DNA from: Oscillospiraceae bacterium
GTDB lineage: Bacteria; Bacillota; Clostridia; Oscillospirales; Acutalibacteraceae
Length of the DNA: 64,000 nt
Direction of reading: 5' to 3'
NCBI GenBank assembly: GCA_015066525.1
Contig: SVOG01000035.1
Coordinates: 1 to 64,000 of the forward strand
In this document: one piece after another, positions 46,858 through 54,744 of the stretch
How positions within the stretch are numbered: the first letter of the stretch is position 1
Layout: each line of letters starts with the position of its first letter
Notes under the pieces: generated by a model
The model's database searches: none
The model's input: the letters and a program-made list of their open reading frames with translations, nothing else
What the model was told of the DNA's origin: nothing
Made by a program: the position numbers and the translations under genes

Positions 46858-47850
46858 ATGTCATTTGATAACATCAAACTCGAAAAAGAACTCTACACCA
46901 CCGGCAAGAGTTTCACCCAGGCGCTCGAAGCCATCGACCCGTCCGAAAACTACAAGGGCACTGCGCTCGAGGGGCTCGACGCTTACCAGCGCCAGCTCAA
47001 GCGTTTTGACATCAAGGTATCGGGCGCGGACTCGGACACGGTTTCCAAATTCTTCCAGAGCTCCGACTCCTCGGCACTCTTCCCCGAATACGTCTCAAGA
47101 GCGGTGAGACAGGGTCTCGTCGAATCTGACGTGGTCAGCCGAATTGTGGCAAGCACCACCAATATCGACTCCCTCGATTACAGAGCGATTGAGAGCATTG
47201 TGGACGAGGAGGCAACCCCGAATGAGCACATTATGGAGGGCGCTTACATCCCCGAAATCAACGTATCCCTCAACTCCAGCCTCACCAAGCTTAACAAGCG
47301 CGGCAGAATGCTCGTCGCATCCTACGAGGCAATCAAGTTCCAGAAGCTCGACGTCTTCACCGTCATCCTCAAGCAGATTGGCGAGTACATCGCGAGATGC
47401 CAGACGGCTGACGCTCTCACCGCCATTATCGACGCAAAGGGCAGCGACGTTTCCACCCTCACGGGCGGCGTAAGTTACGACAATCTCGTGGATTTCTGGA
47501 ACGCTTTTGCGCCGTACAATCTCACTACCATCGTGACCGACCCGACCACGATGGCGTCCATGCTCAAGCTCAGTGAATTCAAGGATGCGGTCGCAGGTCT
47601 CAATTTCCACGGTACCGGCTCGATGATTACGCCCTTCGGCGCATCGCTCATCAAGACGGACTTCCTTAAGGGACAGAAGACGATTATCGGTCTCGATAAG
47701 AACTTCGCACTCGAAAAGGTCCAGGCGGGCGAAATTGTCACCGATTTCGACAAGCTCATCGACCGCCAGCTCGAGAGAGCGACCGTCAGCTGCATCGCCG
47801 GCTTCTCGCCGATTTTTGACGGTGCATCCAAAATCGCATCGTATAGCTAA
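46858..47850 (+). CDS. Phage major capsid protein (HK97-fold candidate)
   Basis: 330 aa; position after protease; NLTTIVTDPTTMASMLKL ... TPFGASLIKTDFL ... GLDKNFALEKVQAG. Confidence 0.82.
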   Translation: MSFDNIKLEKELYTTGKSFTQALEAIDPSENYKGTALEGLDAYQRQLKRFDIKVSGADSDTVSKFFQSSDSSALFPEYVSRAVRQGLVESDVVSRIVASTTNIDSLDYRAIESIVDEEATPNEHIMEGAYIPEINVSLNSSLTKLNKRGRMLVASYEAIKFQKLDVFTVILKQIGEYIARCQTADALTAIIDAKGSDVSTLTGGVSYDNLVDFWNAFAPYNLTTIVTDPTTMASMLKLSEFKDAVAGLNFHGTGSMITPFGASLIKTDFLKGQKTIIGLDKNFALEKVQAGEIVTDFDKLIDRQLERATVSCIAGFSPIFDGASKIASYS

Positions 47851-47864
47851 AAAGAGGTATTTGT

Positions 47865-48221
47865 ATGATAGATTTGGAAAGGGTAAACGAAACGCTCTGC
47901 GCCATCGCGCATCTGAGCCCCGAAGAGGCGGACGGCTACGCTGTCATCGTGCAGAATTCCGTCGCCGCCGTGGACTCCACCCTCATCAATCCTCACTTTG
48001 CAGACGATGAGCGCATCATCTTTCTCGCAGCGGCGAGGGCGAATTACTACATCTCGCTCCTCGGTGCCGAGGCGGGCAGCGTGCGCGAATTTTCAGCGGG
48101 TGACGTCAAGGTCAGTCTCAGCGCCGAAAATGAGAGCAGCGCACTGACGCTTTTTCGAAGCGCCACCGACGCCTGCGCGGGTATGGTGACGGACGACGGT
48201 TTCGTTTTCAGAGGTGTCTGA
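47865..48221 (+). CDS. Probable head-tail connector protein
   Basis: 118 aa directly after the capsid gene. Confidence 0.55.
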   Translation: MIDLERVNETLCAIAHLSPEEADGYAVIVQNSVAAVDSTLINPHFADDERIIFLAAARANYYISLLGAEAGSVREFSAGDVKVSLSAENESSALTLFRSATDACAGMVTDDGFVFRGV

Positions 48222-48222
48222 T

Positions 48223-48588
48223 ATGCCGGGTTTCCATCATACAATTAAACAATATCTCGGACTCATCGGCAGACAGACAACCGTAATCAAAGCAGACGGC
48301 GGCGAAGATTCCTTCTTCGCCGTCCTCGAGCAGACCTGGAAGCGCAACAAAACGAATTTCGAGGACAGGGCGACGGGCGGCGGCAGGGTGTACAAGGAAT
48401 TCTGCGTCATCATCTGCCCGTACGATGTCGACCTGAAATCATACACGAAAAACGACACCTTTATCATCGACGGCGAGAAGTACGAAATCTGTCGCAGCGA
48501 GCGTGTTATCGCGATGGGAGAAACCCAGTTTTACCGCGGTATTCTCAAAAAAATAAGGGAGGCGGACGACGATGTTTTTAACGGATAA
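48223..48588 (+). CDS. Probable phage head closure/neck protein
   Basis: MPGFHHTIKQYLGLIGRQTTVIKADGGEDSF; IICPYDVDLKSYTKNDTFIIDGEKYEI. Confidence 0.55.
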   Translation: MPGFHHTIKQYLGLIGRQTTVIKADGGEDSFFAVLEQTWKRNKTNFEDRATGGGRVYKEFCVIICPYDVDLKSYTKNDTFIIDGEKYEICRSERVIAMGETQFYRGILKKIREADDDVFNG

Positions 48589-48982
48589 AACCAACGAAAT
48601 CCTACAGGCGCTGAAAGGCAGCGAAATGCTCAGCGACACGATAGTAATCGCGTCATTCCCCTTTGCCTACAAACCGACGCGCCTGCAAAAATGCCTGCTG
48701 ACCGTGTCCCCGCACGGAATGAAGGCTGAGCAGGAAGGCATCGGCGAGAGCCGCCTCTTCGGCGCGCTGCAAATTCGCCTCACTGCCTTCGTGCCGCAGG
48801 ATATGGGCTCGCCCGTCGCTGCCGACGTTCTAGACAGAGCGGCGGCGGTACTCGCGCCCCTGCACCCGCGCGACATCGAAATGGGCGAAATCAAGGTACG
48901 CGACGACCTCGAAGCCTTCAGCAAGACGGGGGTATTCACATTCACAGACCATATGAACAGCGGAGGTAATAATGGCGGATAA
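48572..48982 (+). CDS. Probable neck/tail-terminator-like protein
   Basis: 136 aa; position; overlaps the preceding ORF. Confidence 0.5.
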   Translation: MFLTDKTNEILQALKGSEMLSDTIVIASFPFAYKPTRLQKCLLTVSPHGMKAEQEGIGESRLFGALQIRLTAFVPQDMGSPVAADVLDRAAAVLAPLHPRDIEMGEIKVRDDLEAFSKTGVFTFTDHMNSGGNNGG

Positions 48983-49084
48983 TACACAGAAAACGGAACC
49001 GGATTACACCCGCGCCGAGGAATTCAGCGAGTATTTCGAGCTGGATTCACGGCGCTACGACAACACCGTAAGGGAGGACGACTG
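48972..49084 (+). CDS. Small phage ORF of unknown function
   Basis: MADNTQKTEPDYTRAEEFSEYFELDSRRYDNTVREDD; strong SD ggaggt; stop and next start overlap (TGATG); absent from the ORF track because of length. Confidence 0.6.
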
Positions 49085-49597
49085 ATGAACACAATCAAAA
49101 TGAGTTATAAGGGGATGCTCTTTGAGGTCAATCCTCAGAGCATCCAAACGGATTTTTCCAAAAAAGTTGAGACAAAGGCGCTCCCCTTCGGATTCGGCAG
49201 GACCGCCGTGGTATGCCGTATGCCTGCCACCGTCAGCGGCAGTGGAATTCTGACGGGAGAGAACGCGGGCGAGAGAGCGTTTGAACTGATGCGCATCTTC
49301 GAAAAAGGGGGCGCATCCTATCTCTTTATGCCGAAAATTGCGCCCGTCAAGGCGTACTTCACCGCACTGGCGCTCAGCGTGAGAGACGAGAACTGTATTG
49401 AATACCGCTTCACCTTTACCGAGGAATGCACGGAGAAAAAGAGTCACTACGCCTTTGGCTACACCTACGCGAGGGCGGGCGAAAACCTCTACGACATCGC
49501 CAACCGCTGCTCCGTCAGCAGCAGCAAGCTCTTCGAGGCAAATGATTATATGGATATGTTTTCCGTCAGCGAGGGGGATAAGGTATGGCTGAACTGA
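49085..49597 (+). CDS. Phage baseplate-associated LysM-domain protein (XkdP-like)
   Basis: 170 aa; C-terminal YTYARAGENLYDIANRCSVSSSKLFEANDYMDMFSVSEGDKVWLN LysM. Confidence 0.75.
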   Translation: MNTIKMSYKGMLFEVNPQSIQTDFSKKVETKALPFGFGRTAVVCRMPATVSGSGILTGENAGERAFELMRIFEKGGASYLFMPKIAPVKAYFTALALSVRDENCIEYRFTFTEECTEKKSHYAFGYTYARAGENLYDIANRCSVSSSKLFEANDYMDMFSVSEGDKVWLN

Positions 49598-50541
49598 CCG
49601 TCATTCTCGCCTCGCCCGCGGGCAAAGAATACACCGTCAACAACCTCACGAATCTCGAATTTGCCGCCGAGAGCGACGCCGCCTGCGACGGGCTGAAGCT
49701 CACCTTTCTGTGCGACAAAGAGCCGTTTGAAATCCACACGGTAACGCTTTTTTGCGGTGAAGAAAAGGTATTCTTCGGCTACTGCGACAAACAGAAATAC
49801 AGCACCTTCGGCGACGGTTACACGGTATTTCTCTATGCGCGCTCTTCGGCGGCGCTCCTCGTTGACAACGAAGCGCAGCCAAGCGTCTACTACGCGCCAG
49901 GCACCGCGGTGCTCTGCCGCTGCGAGGCAAAGCCGTTCGGATTCAGGGACTGTCTGCCCGCCTTGGCCATCACACAGGAGTATATCGTCTCAAAAGGTAC
50001 CTCCTGCTACGGCGCTATCAATCATTTGGTCAGATTTCTCACCGACCGCAGCGTCAGGGTGTCGCCGGATAACGCCCTCTATCTCCCCGAAGGACGCGGC
50101 ACCGTCAACCTCGACGATGAAACAGTAGTCAGCGAAACCAAATGCATCAACCGTGCACTGCCCTTCACGCAGATTGACTACAAAGTAGACGGCGACAGCG
50201 CCTATATCCGGCACTACAAGAGCCGTCTCGCCGAGGAACGGGGCATCCGCCGCACACGCAAAGTCAATATTGCCGCTCTCCCGCTCTGGCAGAGGGAGCA
50301 CGCGCTGCGCAGCAGACTGCAAAACGCGTGTGAAAAGTATATGGAAACGAAAGTTGTCATCGACGGCATCCGCTTCTTCCCTCTCTTTGACAAAGTAGAA
50401 TTTGCGGCATCCAAAACGGGACTGAACGGGGCGTATCACCTGCACAAAATCACCGTCCTGCATCATGCGGACAAGTCCGAGACGCATCTGACCTTCCGAA
50501 AGAAACTTGACTTAAAGGAGGTAAACTATGTGGCTGAGTAA
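49585..50541 (+). CDS. Phage late control D-like / baseplate hub protein (XkdQ-like)
   Basis: 318 aa; order LysM-hub-spike-gp25-J-I; VFFGYCDKQKYSTFGDGYTVFLYARSSAALLVDNEAQPS. Confidence 0.75.
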   Translation: MAELTVILASPAGKEYTVNNLTNLEFAAESDAACDGLKLTFLCDKEPFEIHTVTLFCGEEKVFFGYCDKQKYSTFGDGYTVFLYARSSAALLVDNEAQPSVYYAPGTAVLCRCEAKPFGFRDCLPALAITQEYIVSKGTSCYGAINHLVRFLTDRSVRVSPDNALYLPEGRGTVNLDDETVVSETKCINRALPFTQIDYKVDGDSAYIRHYKSRLAEERGIRRTRKVNIAALPLWQREHALRSRLQNACEKYMETKVVIDGIRFFPLFDKVEFAASKTGLNGAYHLHKITVLHHADKSETHLTFRKKLDLKEVNYVAE

Positions 50542-50884
50542 ACGCATTACGAGAGAAGCCGCGGACAGCCGCGCGCAAAAGGGCAATATCACCATCTCGG
50601 GCGCCGAGCGAATCGAGGCAATGTCCAGCGCAAACGCGCAGCGTCTGGGCACCTACACACCCTACGGCTACACCTCGTCGGCACCCATTGGCGAAGAGGT
50701 GATTGTCCTCCCCTCCTCCGACGGCGAAATCGCGCTCGGCACCCGCTGCAAAGCGGAGCAGCTCGACAGCGGCGAGGTGATGATTTCCTCGCTCGGCGGC
50801 GCTAAAATCCTGCTGCGCAATAACGGAGACGTCGTCATCAACGCGCTGGTAATTGATAAAAACGGAGTGATACATAATGACTGA
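50528..50884 (+). CDS. Phage baseplate spike-like protein
   Basis: 118 aa; SLGGAKILLRNNGDVVINALVIDKNGVIHN; order in cluster. Confidence 0.65.
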   Translation: MWLSKRITREAADSRAQKGNITISGAERIEAMSSANAQRLGTYTPYGYTSSAPIGEEVIVLPSSDGEIALGTRCKAEQLDSGEVMISSLGGAKILLRNNGDVVINALVIDKNGVIHND

Positions 50885-51212
50885 CAAACTGATAAACGGC
50901 GACTATGCGCTCGTGCCGGATACGAAAGCGCTAACGCAGTGCGACTACACCGACGAACTGCTGCAAAATGCGGCAATCCTGCTCAGCGCCCACCGAGGCA
51001 AATTCTATCCCGACAAAAATTTCGGCTCCCGCATTTATAAGGCGACGCAACCGTTGGAGGAATCCATCGCCGCCTATGCGGTGGAGGCGCTCGGCACACT
51101 CGACGGAGTCTACGTCAAAAGCGTGAGCATTGACGGGAGTGCCGCATATATTCGCCTGATGATAAACAATACGGAAAAAGGAGTGTTACTGAATCTTGAA
51201 CATAACCTATGA
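50877..51212 (+). CDS. Phage baseplate wedge protein (gp25/DUF2634-like)
   Basis: 111 aa; AILLSAHRGKFYPDKNFGSRIYKA; overlaps neighbours. Confidence 0.75.
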   Translation: MTDKLINGDYALVPDTKALTQCDYTDELLQNAAILLSAHRGKFYPDKNFGSRIYKATQPLEESIAAYAVEALGTLDGVYVKSVSIDGSAAYIRLMINNTEKGVLLNLEHNL

Positions 51213-52260
51213 TGAAATCCTGCAGGGAATGCAAAACGCCTTTTTCGAGGAATGCGGCGAGAATGCCGAACTGCTGAGCGACCTCGGCGCGCGATTCCGT
51301 GCGGTGGCAAGCGAGCTCTTCAATCTCGCGTGTTACAGTGATTTCGTGCTCAGACAGGCATTCGTGCAGAGTGCGAGCGGCGCCTATCTCGACCGCCACG
51401 CCGCAATGCGCGATATGACGCGCAAAACAGCGGCAAAGGCGCGGGGTGAAATCACCTTCTATGCCGCTGAAATCGGCGAGACGGATATTGAAATTCCGGC
51501 GGGTACTATCTGTTCGGCGGCGGGCAGCGAATACATCCAGTTCGTGACGACTGAGGCGGGCACGCTCACCGCAGGAAGTGAGAGCGTCACCCTTCCTGCC
51601 GAAGCGCTCGAAAACGGCAGCGCCTATAACGCAAAGGCGGGTACCGTCACCGTTCTCGTTACCCCGCCGGGCGGCATTAACCGCGTTGAAAACGCCTACA
51701 ATTTCATCGGCGGCTGGGACGACGAGAGCGACACGGCGCTGCGAAAAAGACTGCTCGCCTCTTACAGCGTGCCGCCGACGGGTCTTTCACGCAAAAGCAT
51801 CGCCGAATGCGTGATGAAAATTGACGAGGTGCTCGACTGCAATATCGTCAAGCGTGCGGCAAACAATATGTACGCCTACGTCAAGCTGAAATATCCGCAA
51901 CTGACCGAGGAGATAACGGATAAGATTAACGACGCGCTTCTCGTGGCAGCCGTTACGGTTGTGAGCCCGCAGATTGTACTCGCCACCCGCAGCGAATATC
52001 CGCTGACGGTAACGCTCAGCACCGATGAAGCGGACAAGGAAAGCGTCTATACGACGATTCAAAAAGCGGTAAAAGATTACACCGACGGCATCCGCATCGG
52101 CGAGGCTGTCAGCCTGAGCGAAATCTACGCCATCGCAACGCGCGCCGCCGATGTGCGCGACTGTATCGTCACCTCTCCGCGTGCAATTAACGGCGTCATC
52201 AGTTCCGCGGAGGACACCTATCTGATTCCCGATGAAATTGTGGTGAAGGGATATGAATAG
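51196..52260 (+). CDS. Baseplate J-like protein
   Basis: 354 aa; IPAGTICSAAGSEYIQFVTTEAGTLTAGSESV, GGWDDESDTALRKRLLASYSVPPTG. Confidence 0.93.
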   Translation: MNITYDEILQGMQNAFFEECGENAELLSDLGARFRAVASELFNLACYSDFVLRQAFVQSASGAYLDRHAAMRDMTRKTAAKARGEITFYAAEIGETDIEIPAGTICSAAGSEYIQFVTTEAGTLTAGSESVTLPAEALENGSAYNAKAGTVTVLVTPPGGINRVENAYNFIGGWDDESDTALRKRLLASYSVPPTGLSRKSIAECVMKIDEVLDCNIVKRAANNMYAYVKLKYPQLTEEITDKINDALLVAAVTVVSPQIVLATRSEYPLTVTLSTDEADKESVYTTIQKAVKDYTDGIRIGEAVSLSEIYAIATRAADVRDCIVTSPRAINGVISSAEDTYLIPDEIVVKGYE

Positions 52261-52834
52261 GTCTTTTCAAAGACTCGTCGCCCTGCTGGAGCCGATGGGC
52301 ATCCGCTTCGATGAAGGCGGTATCTCGCGCGCGGAAATGCGCGGATACAGCGCGGGAATTGCACTGGTGGAAGCGTACATTACCGCTGCGCTCGCCCAGG
52401 CGTTTTCGGAAAACATAAACGGCGCGAAACGATATGCGGCGCTACTCAATATCGACGCTTCCCGGTTCACCGCGACACGCCTTTCAGACGAAATCAGGCG
52501 CCGCCTTTCGATGAATTTCGCCACGGCAACCGTCACGGAGATGGAAACCGCCTTTGAGAATGTCGGCTCGGGAAGCCTTGAGCTCTACCACGACAACGGC
52601 GAGATACTCGCGACGATGAAATTTACGGATGTCGAAGCGGACGATTTAACCGAACTCGGCAAATTCATCGAAAGCTACGCCTGTCTGTCAAACCGTCTGG
52701 GCTTCGACGGAAGCGGACTTGATTTTGACGGATGGGGACTGTGGGGACAGAGCTTTTACAAACTCGATAAAATGAATTTACCGTTCAAAATATTTGACGA
52801 ATTAAGGAGTGATATGATTGAGCAGCACGAATAA
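52253..52834 (+). CDS. Phage tail protein I / YmfQ (DUF2313)-like
   Basis: 193 aa directly after gpJ. Confidence 0.65.
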   Translation: MNRSFQRLVALLEPMGIRFDEGGISRAEMRGYSAGIALVEAYITAALAQAFSENINGAKRYAALLNIDASRFTATRLSDEIRRRLSMNFATATVTEMETAFENVGSGSLELYHDNGEILATMKFTDVEADDLTELGKFIESYACLSNRLGFDGSGLDFDGWGLWGQSFYKLDKMNLPFKIFDELRSDMIEQHE

Positions 52835-53294
52835 AACACCCGGTATCGGACTCAACAGCTGGGTCGGCAGCGATATACCGAAGATGGCGGATTTCAACAA
52901 CGATAACAATATCATCGACGATGAAATCACCTCGCATAAAACCAATACCAATATCCACGCCACCGCCGCTGAAAAGTCGGCGTGGAATCAGCCCTTTGTG
53001 CTGATGACCTACACCGGAAACGGCAGCACGTCGAGAAGTATTAAGATTACCAACGATTTTGAGCCGAAATGGGGTATGATATTTAAGATAAGCTATACGC
53101 CCTCAGTCGTGGATATCGACAACCGCACCGAATACAATTACTTCGGCATCTTCACGAATAACGGCTCGACCGCCGGTCTGTCGCTCAGCGGCAAAAATCT
53201 GACGGTGCAGCAGAGTTCCGTCGCCGTTTTCGGCAGCGAACTCAAAGACTATAACGAAAACGGTTCCGCTTATATGGTCATCGCATTTCGTTAA
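52818..53294 (+). CDS. Putative short tail fibre/receptor-binding protein
   Basis: 158 aa, TTG start; last gene of phage module; N-terminal DNNIIDDEITSHKTNTNIHATAAEKSAWN typical of tail-fibre N-termini. Confidence 0.55.
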   Translation: MSSTNKTPGIGLNSWVGSDIPKMADFNNDNNIIDDEITSHKTNTNIHATAAEKSAWNQPFVLMTYTGNGSTSRSIKITNDFEPKWGMIFKISYTPSVVDIDNRTEYNYFGIFTNNGSTAGLSLSGKNLTVQQSSVAVFGSELKDYNENGSAYMVIAFR

Positions 53295-53302
53295 AATTTT
53301 TC

Positions 53303-53331
53303 TTTACATTACCGGGCGAATGCTTTATAAT
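53303..53331 (+). promoter_or_regulatory. sigma-70-type promoter for DUF1015 gene
   Basis: TTTACA - 17 bp - TATAAT, 8 bp after the last phage ORF. Confidence 0.7.
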
Positions 53332-53367
53332 AATATGTCGAAAAAACTTGTCAGAGAGGACAGAATT

Positions 53368-54606
53368 ATGGCAATTTTCAGAGCATTCAGGGCATATCGC
53401 CCGGCGGTAAAGAATCAGGCGTTGATTCCCGCGCTCCCCTACGATGTGATGAACACCGAGGAAGCGAGAGAAATGGTAAAGGGAAACCCCTTATCCTTCC
53501 TCCATGTGGACAAGGCGCAGATTGATTTCGCCAAAGGTTTTGACCAGTACTCACACGATGTATACGAAAAAGCAAAGAGCAACCTCCTCGCACTGGAAGA
53601 AAGCGGCAATATGGTGCAGGATGAGGCTCCCTGTCTCTACATCTACCGCCAGGTTATGAACGGCAGAGCGCAGACGGGTATCGTCGGATGCGCATCCATC
53701 GACGATTACAAAAACAATATCATTAAAAAGCACGAGTACACTCTCGCAAAGAAGGAGCAGGACAGAATTAACCACGTCAATATCTGCGACGCGAACACCG
53801 GTCCCATCTTCCTCACATACAGAGCGTCCAACGAAATTAACGACGCGGTCTACGCGTGGACGAGAAACCACGACGCGGTATACGATTTCACGGCGGACGG
53901 TGTCAAGCAGACGATCTGGGTCGTCGACGACAAAGAGGTCTGCGATAAACTGCAGGCGGCGTTTGCTGAAATCCCCGCGCTTTATATCGCAGACGGTCAC
54001 CACCGCTGCGCATCGGCAGTCAAAGTCGGCGAAATGCGCAGAAAGAGCAATCCGAAATACACCGGCGATGAGGAATTCAACTATTTCCTCGCGGTAGCGT
54101 TCCCGGACTGTGACCTCGAAATTATGGACTACAACCGCGTTGTCAAGGATTTGAACGCTTACTCGCTCGACGGATTCATTCAGAAAATCAGCGAAAAATT
54201 TGTCGTCAGCGAACTCGGCGAAATGAAAAAGCCCACCGAGAAGCACACCTTCTCGATGTACTGCGAGGGCAAGTGGTACAAGCTCGAGGCGAAGGAAGGC
54301 ACCTTCGACGACACCGACCCCGTGGCGAGACTCGATGTTTCGATTCTGCAGAATAATCTGCTCGCGCCCGTGCTGGGCATTGATAACCCCAAGACGAACG
54401 AGCGTATCGAATTCATCGGCGGTATCCGCGGTCTGGAGGAACTCGAAAGACGCGCAAACAGCGATATGAAAATTGCCTTTGCGATGTATCCGACCACGGT
54501 GGACGACTTAATGTCGATTGCGGATGCAGGTAAGATTATGCCGCCGAAATCGACCTGGTTCGAGCCGAAACTTCTCTCGGGACTGTTCATCCATCATTTA
54601 TCATAA
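53368..54606 (+). CDS. DUF1015 family protein
   Basis: MAIFRAFRAYRPAVKNQALIPALPYDVMNTEEAREM; LYIADGHHRCASA. Confidence 0.92.
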   Translation: MAIFRAFRAYRPAVKNQALIPALPYDVMNTEEAREMVKGNPLSFLHVDKAQIDFAKGFDQYSHDVYEKAKSNLLALEESGNMVQDEAPCLYIYRQVMNGRAQTGIVGCASIDDYKNNIIKKHEYTLAKKEQDRINHVNICDANTGPIFLTYRASNEINDAVYAWTRNHDAVYDFTADGVKQTIWVVDDKEVCDKLQAAFAEIPALYIADGHHRCASAVKVGEMRRKSNPKYTGDEEFNYFLAVAFPDCDLEIMDYNRVVKDLNAYSLDGFIQKISEKFVVSELGEMKKPTEKHTFSMYCEGKWYKLEAKEGTFDDTDPVARLDVSILQNNLLAPVLGIDNPKTNERIEFIGGIRGLEELERRANSDMKIAFAMYPTTVDDLMSIADAGKIMPPKSTWFEPKLLSGLFIHHLS

Positions 54607-54609
54607 GTA

Positions 54610-54638
54610 AAAGGGAGAGCGAAATGCTCTCCCTTTTT
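54610..54638 (+). terminator. Terminator after DUF1015 gene
   Basis: aaagggagagcgaaatgctctcccttttt. Confidence 0.8.
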
Positions 54639-54667
54639 GGTTACTCGCTATTTTAGAAAATGGTAAC

Positions 54668-54690
54668 GGGCGATTCGTGAATCGCCCCTA
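54668..54690. repeat. Palindromic intergenic element
   Basis: gggcgattcgtgaatcgcccc hairpin. Confidence 0.45.
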
Positions 54691-54744
54691 CAAGCACGTC
54701 GAAACGAAAACTTGTAGAGGAATCCCGCCGTTCATCACAGCGGT

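Noticed and set aside
53368-54606. DUF1015 gene as part of the phage module
   Set aside because: Has its own promoter and terminator and belongs to a widespread host family
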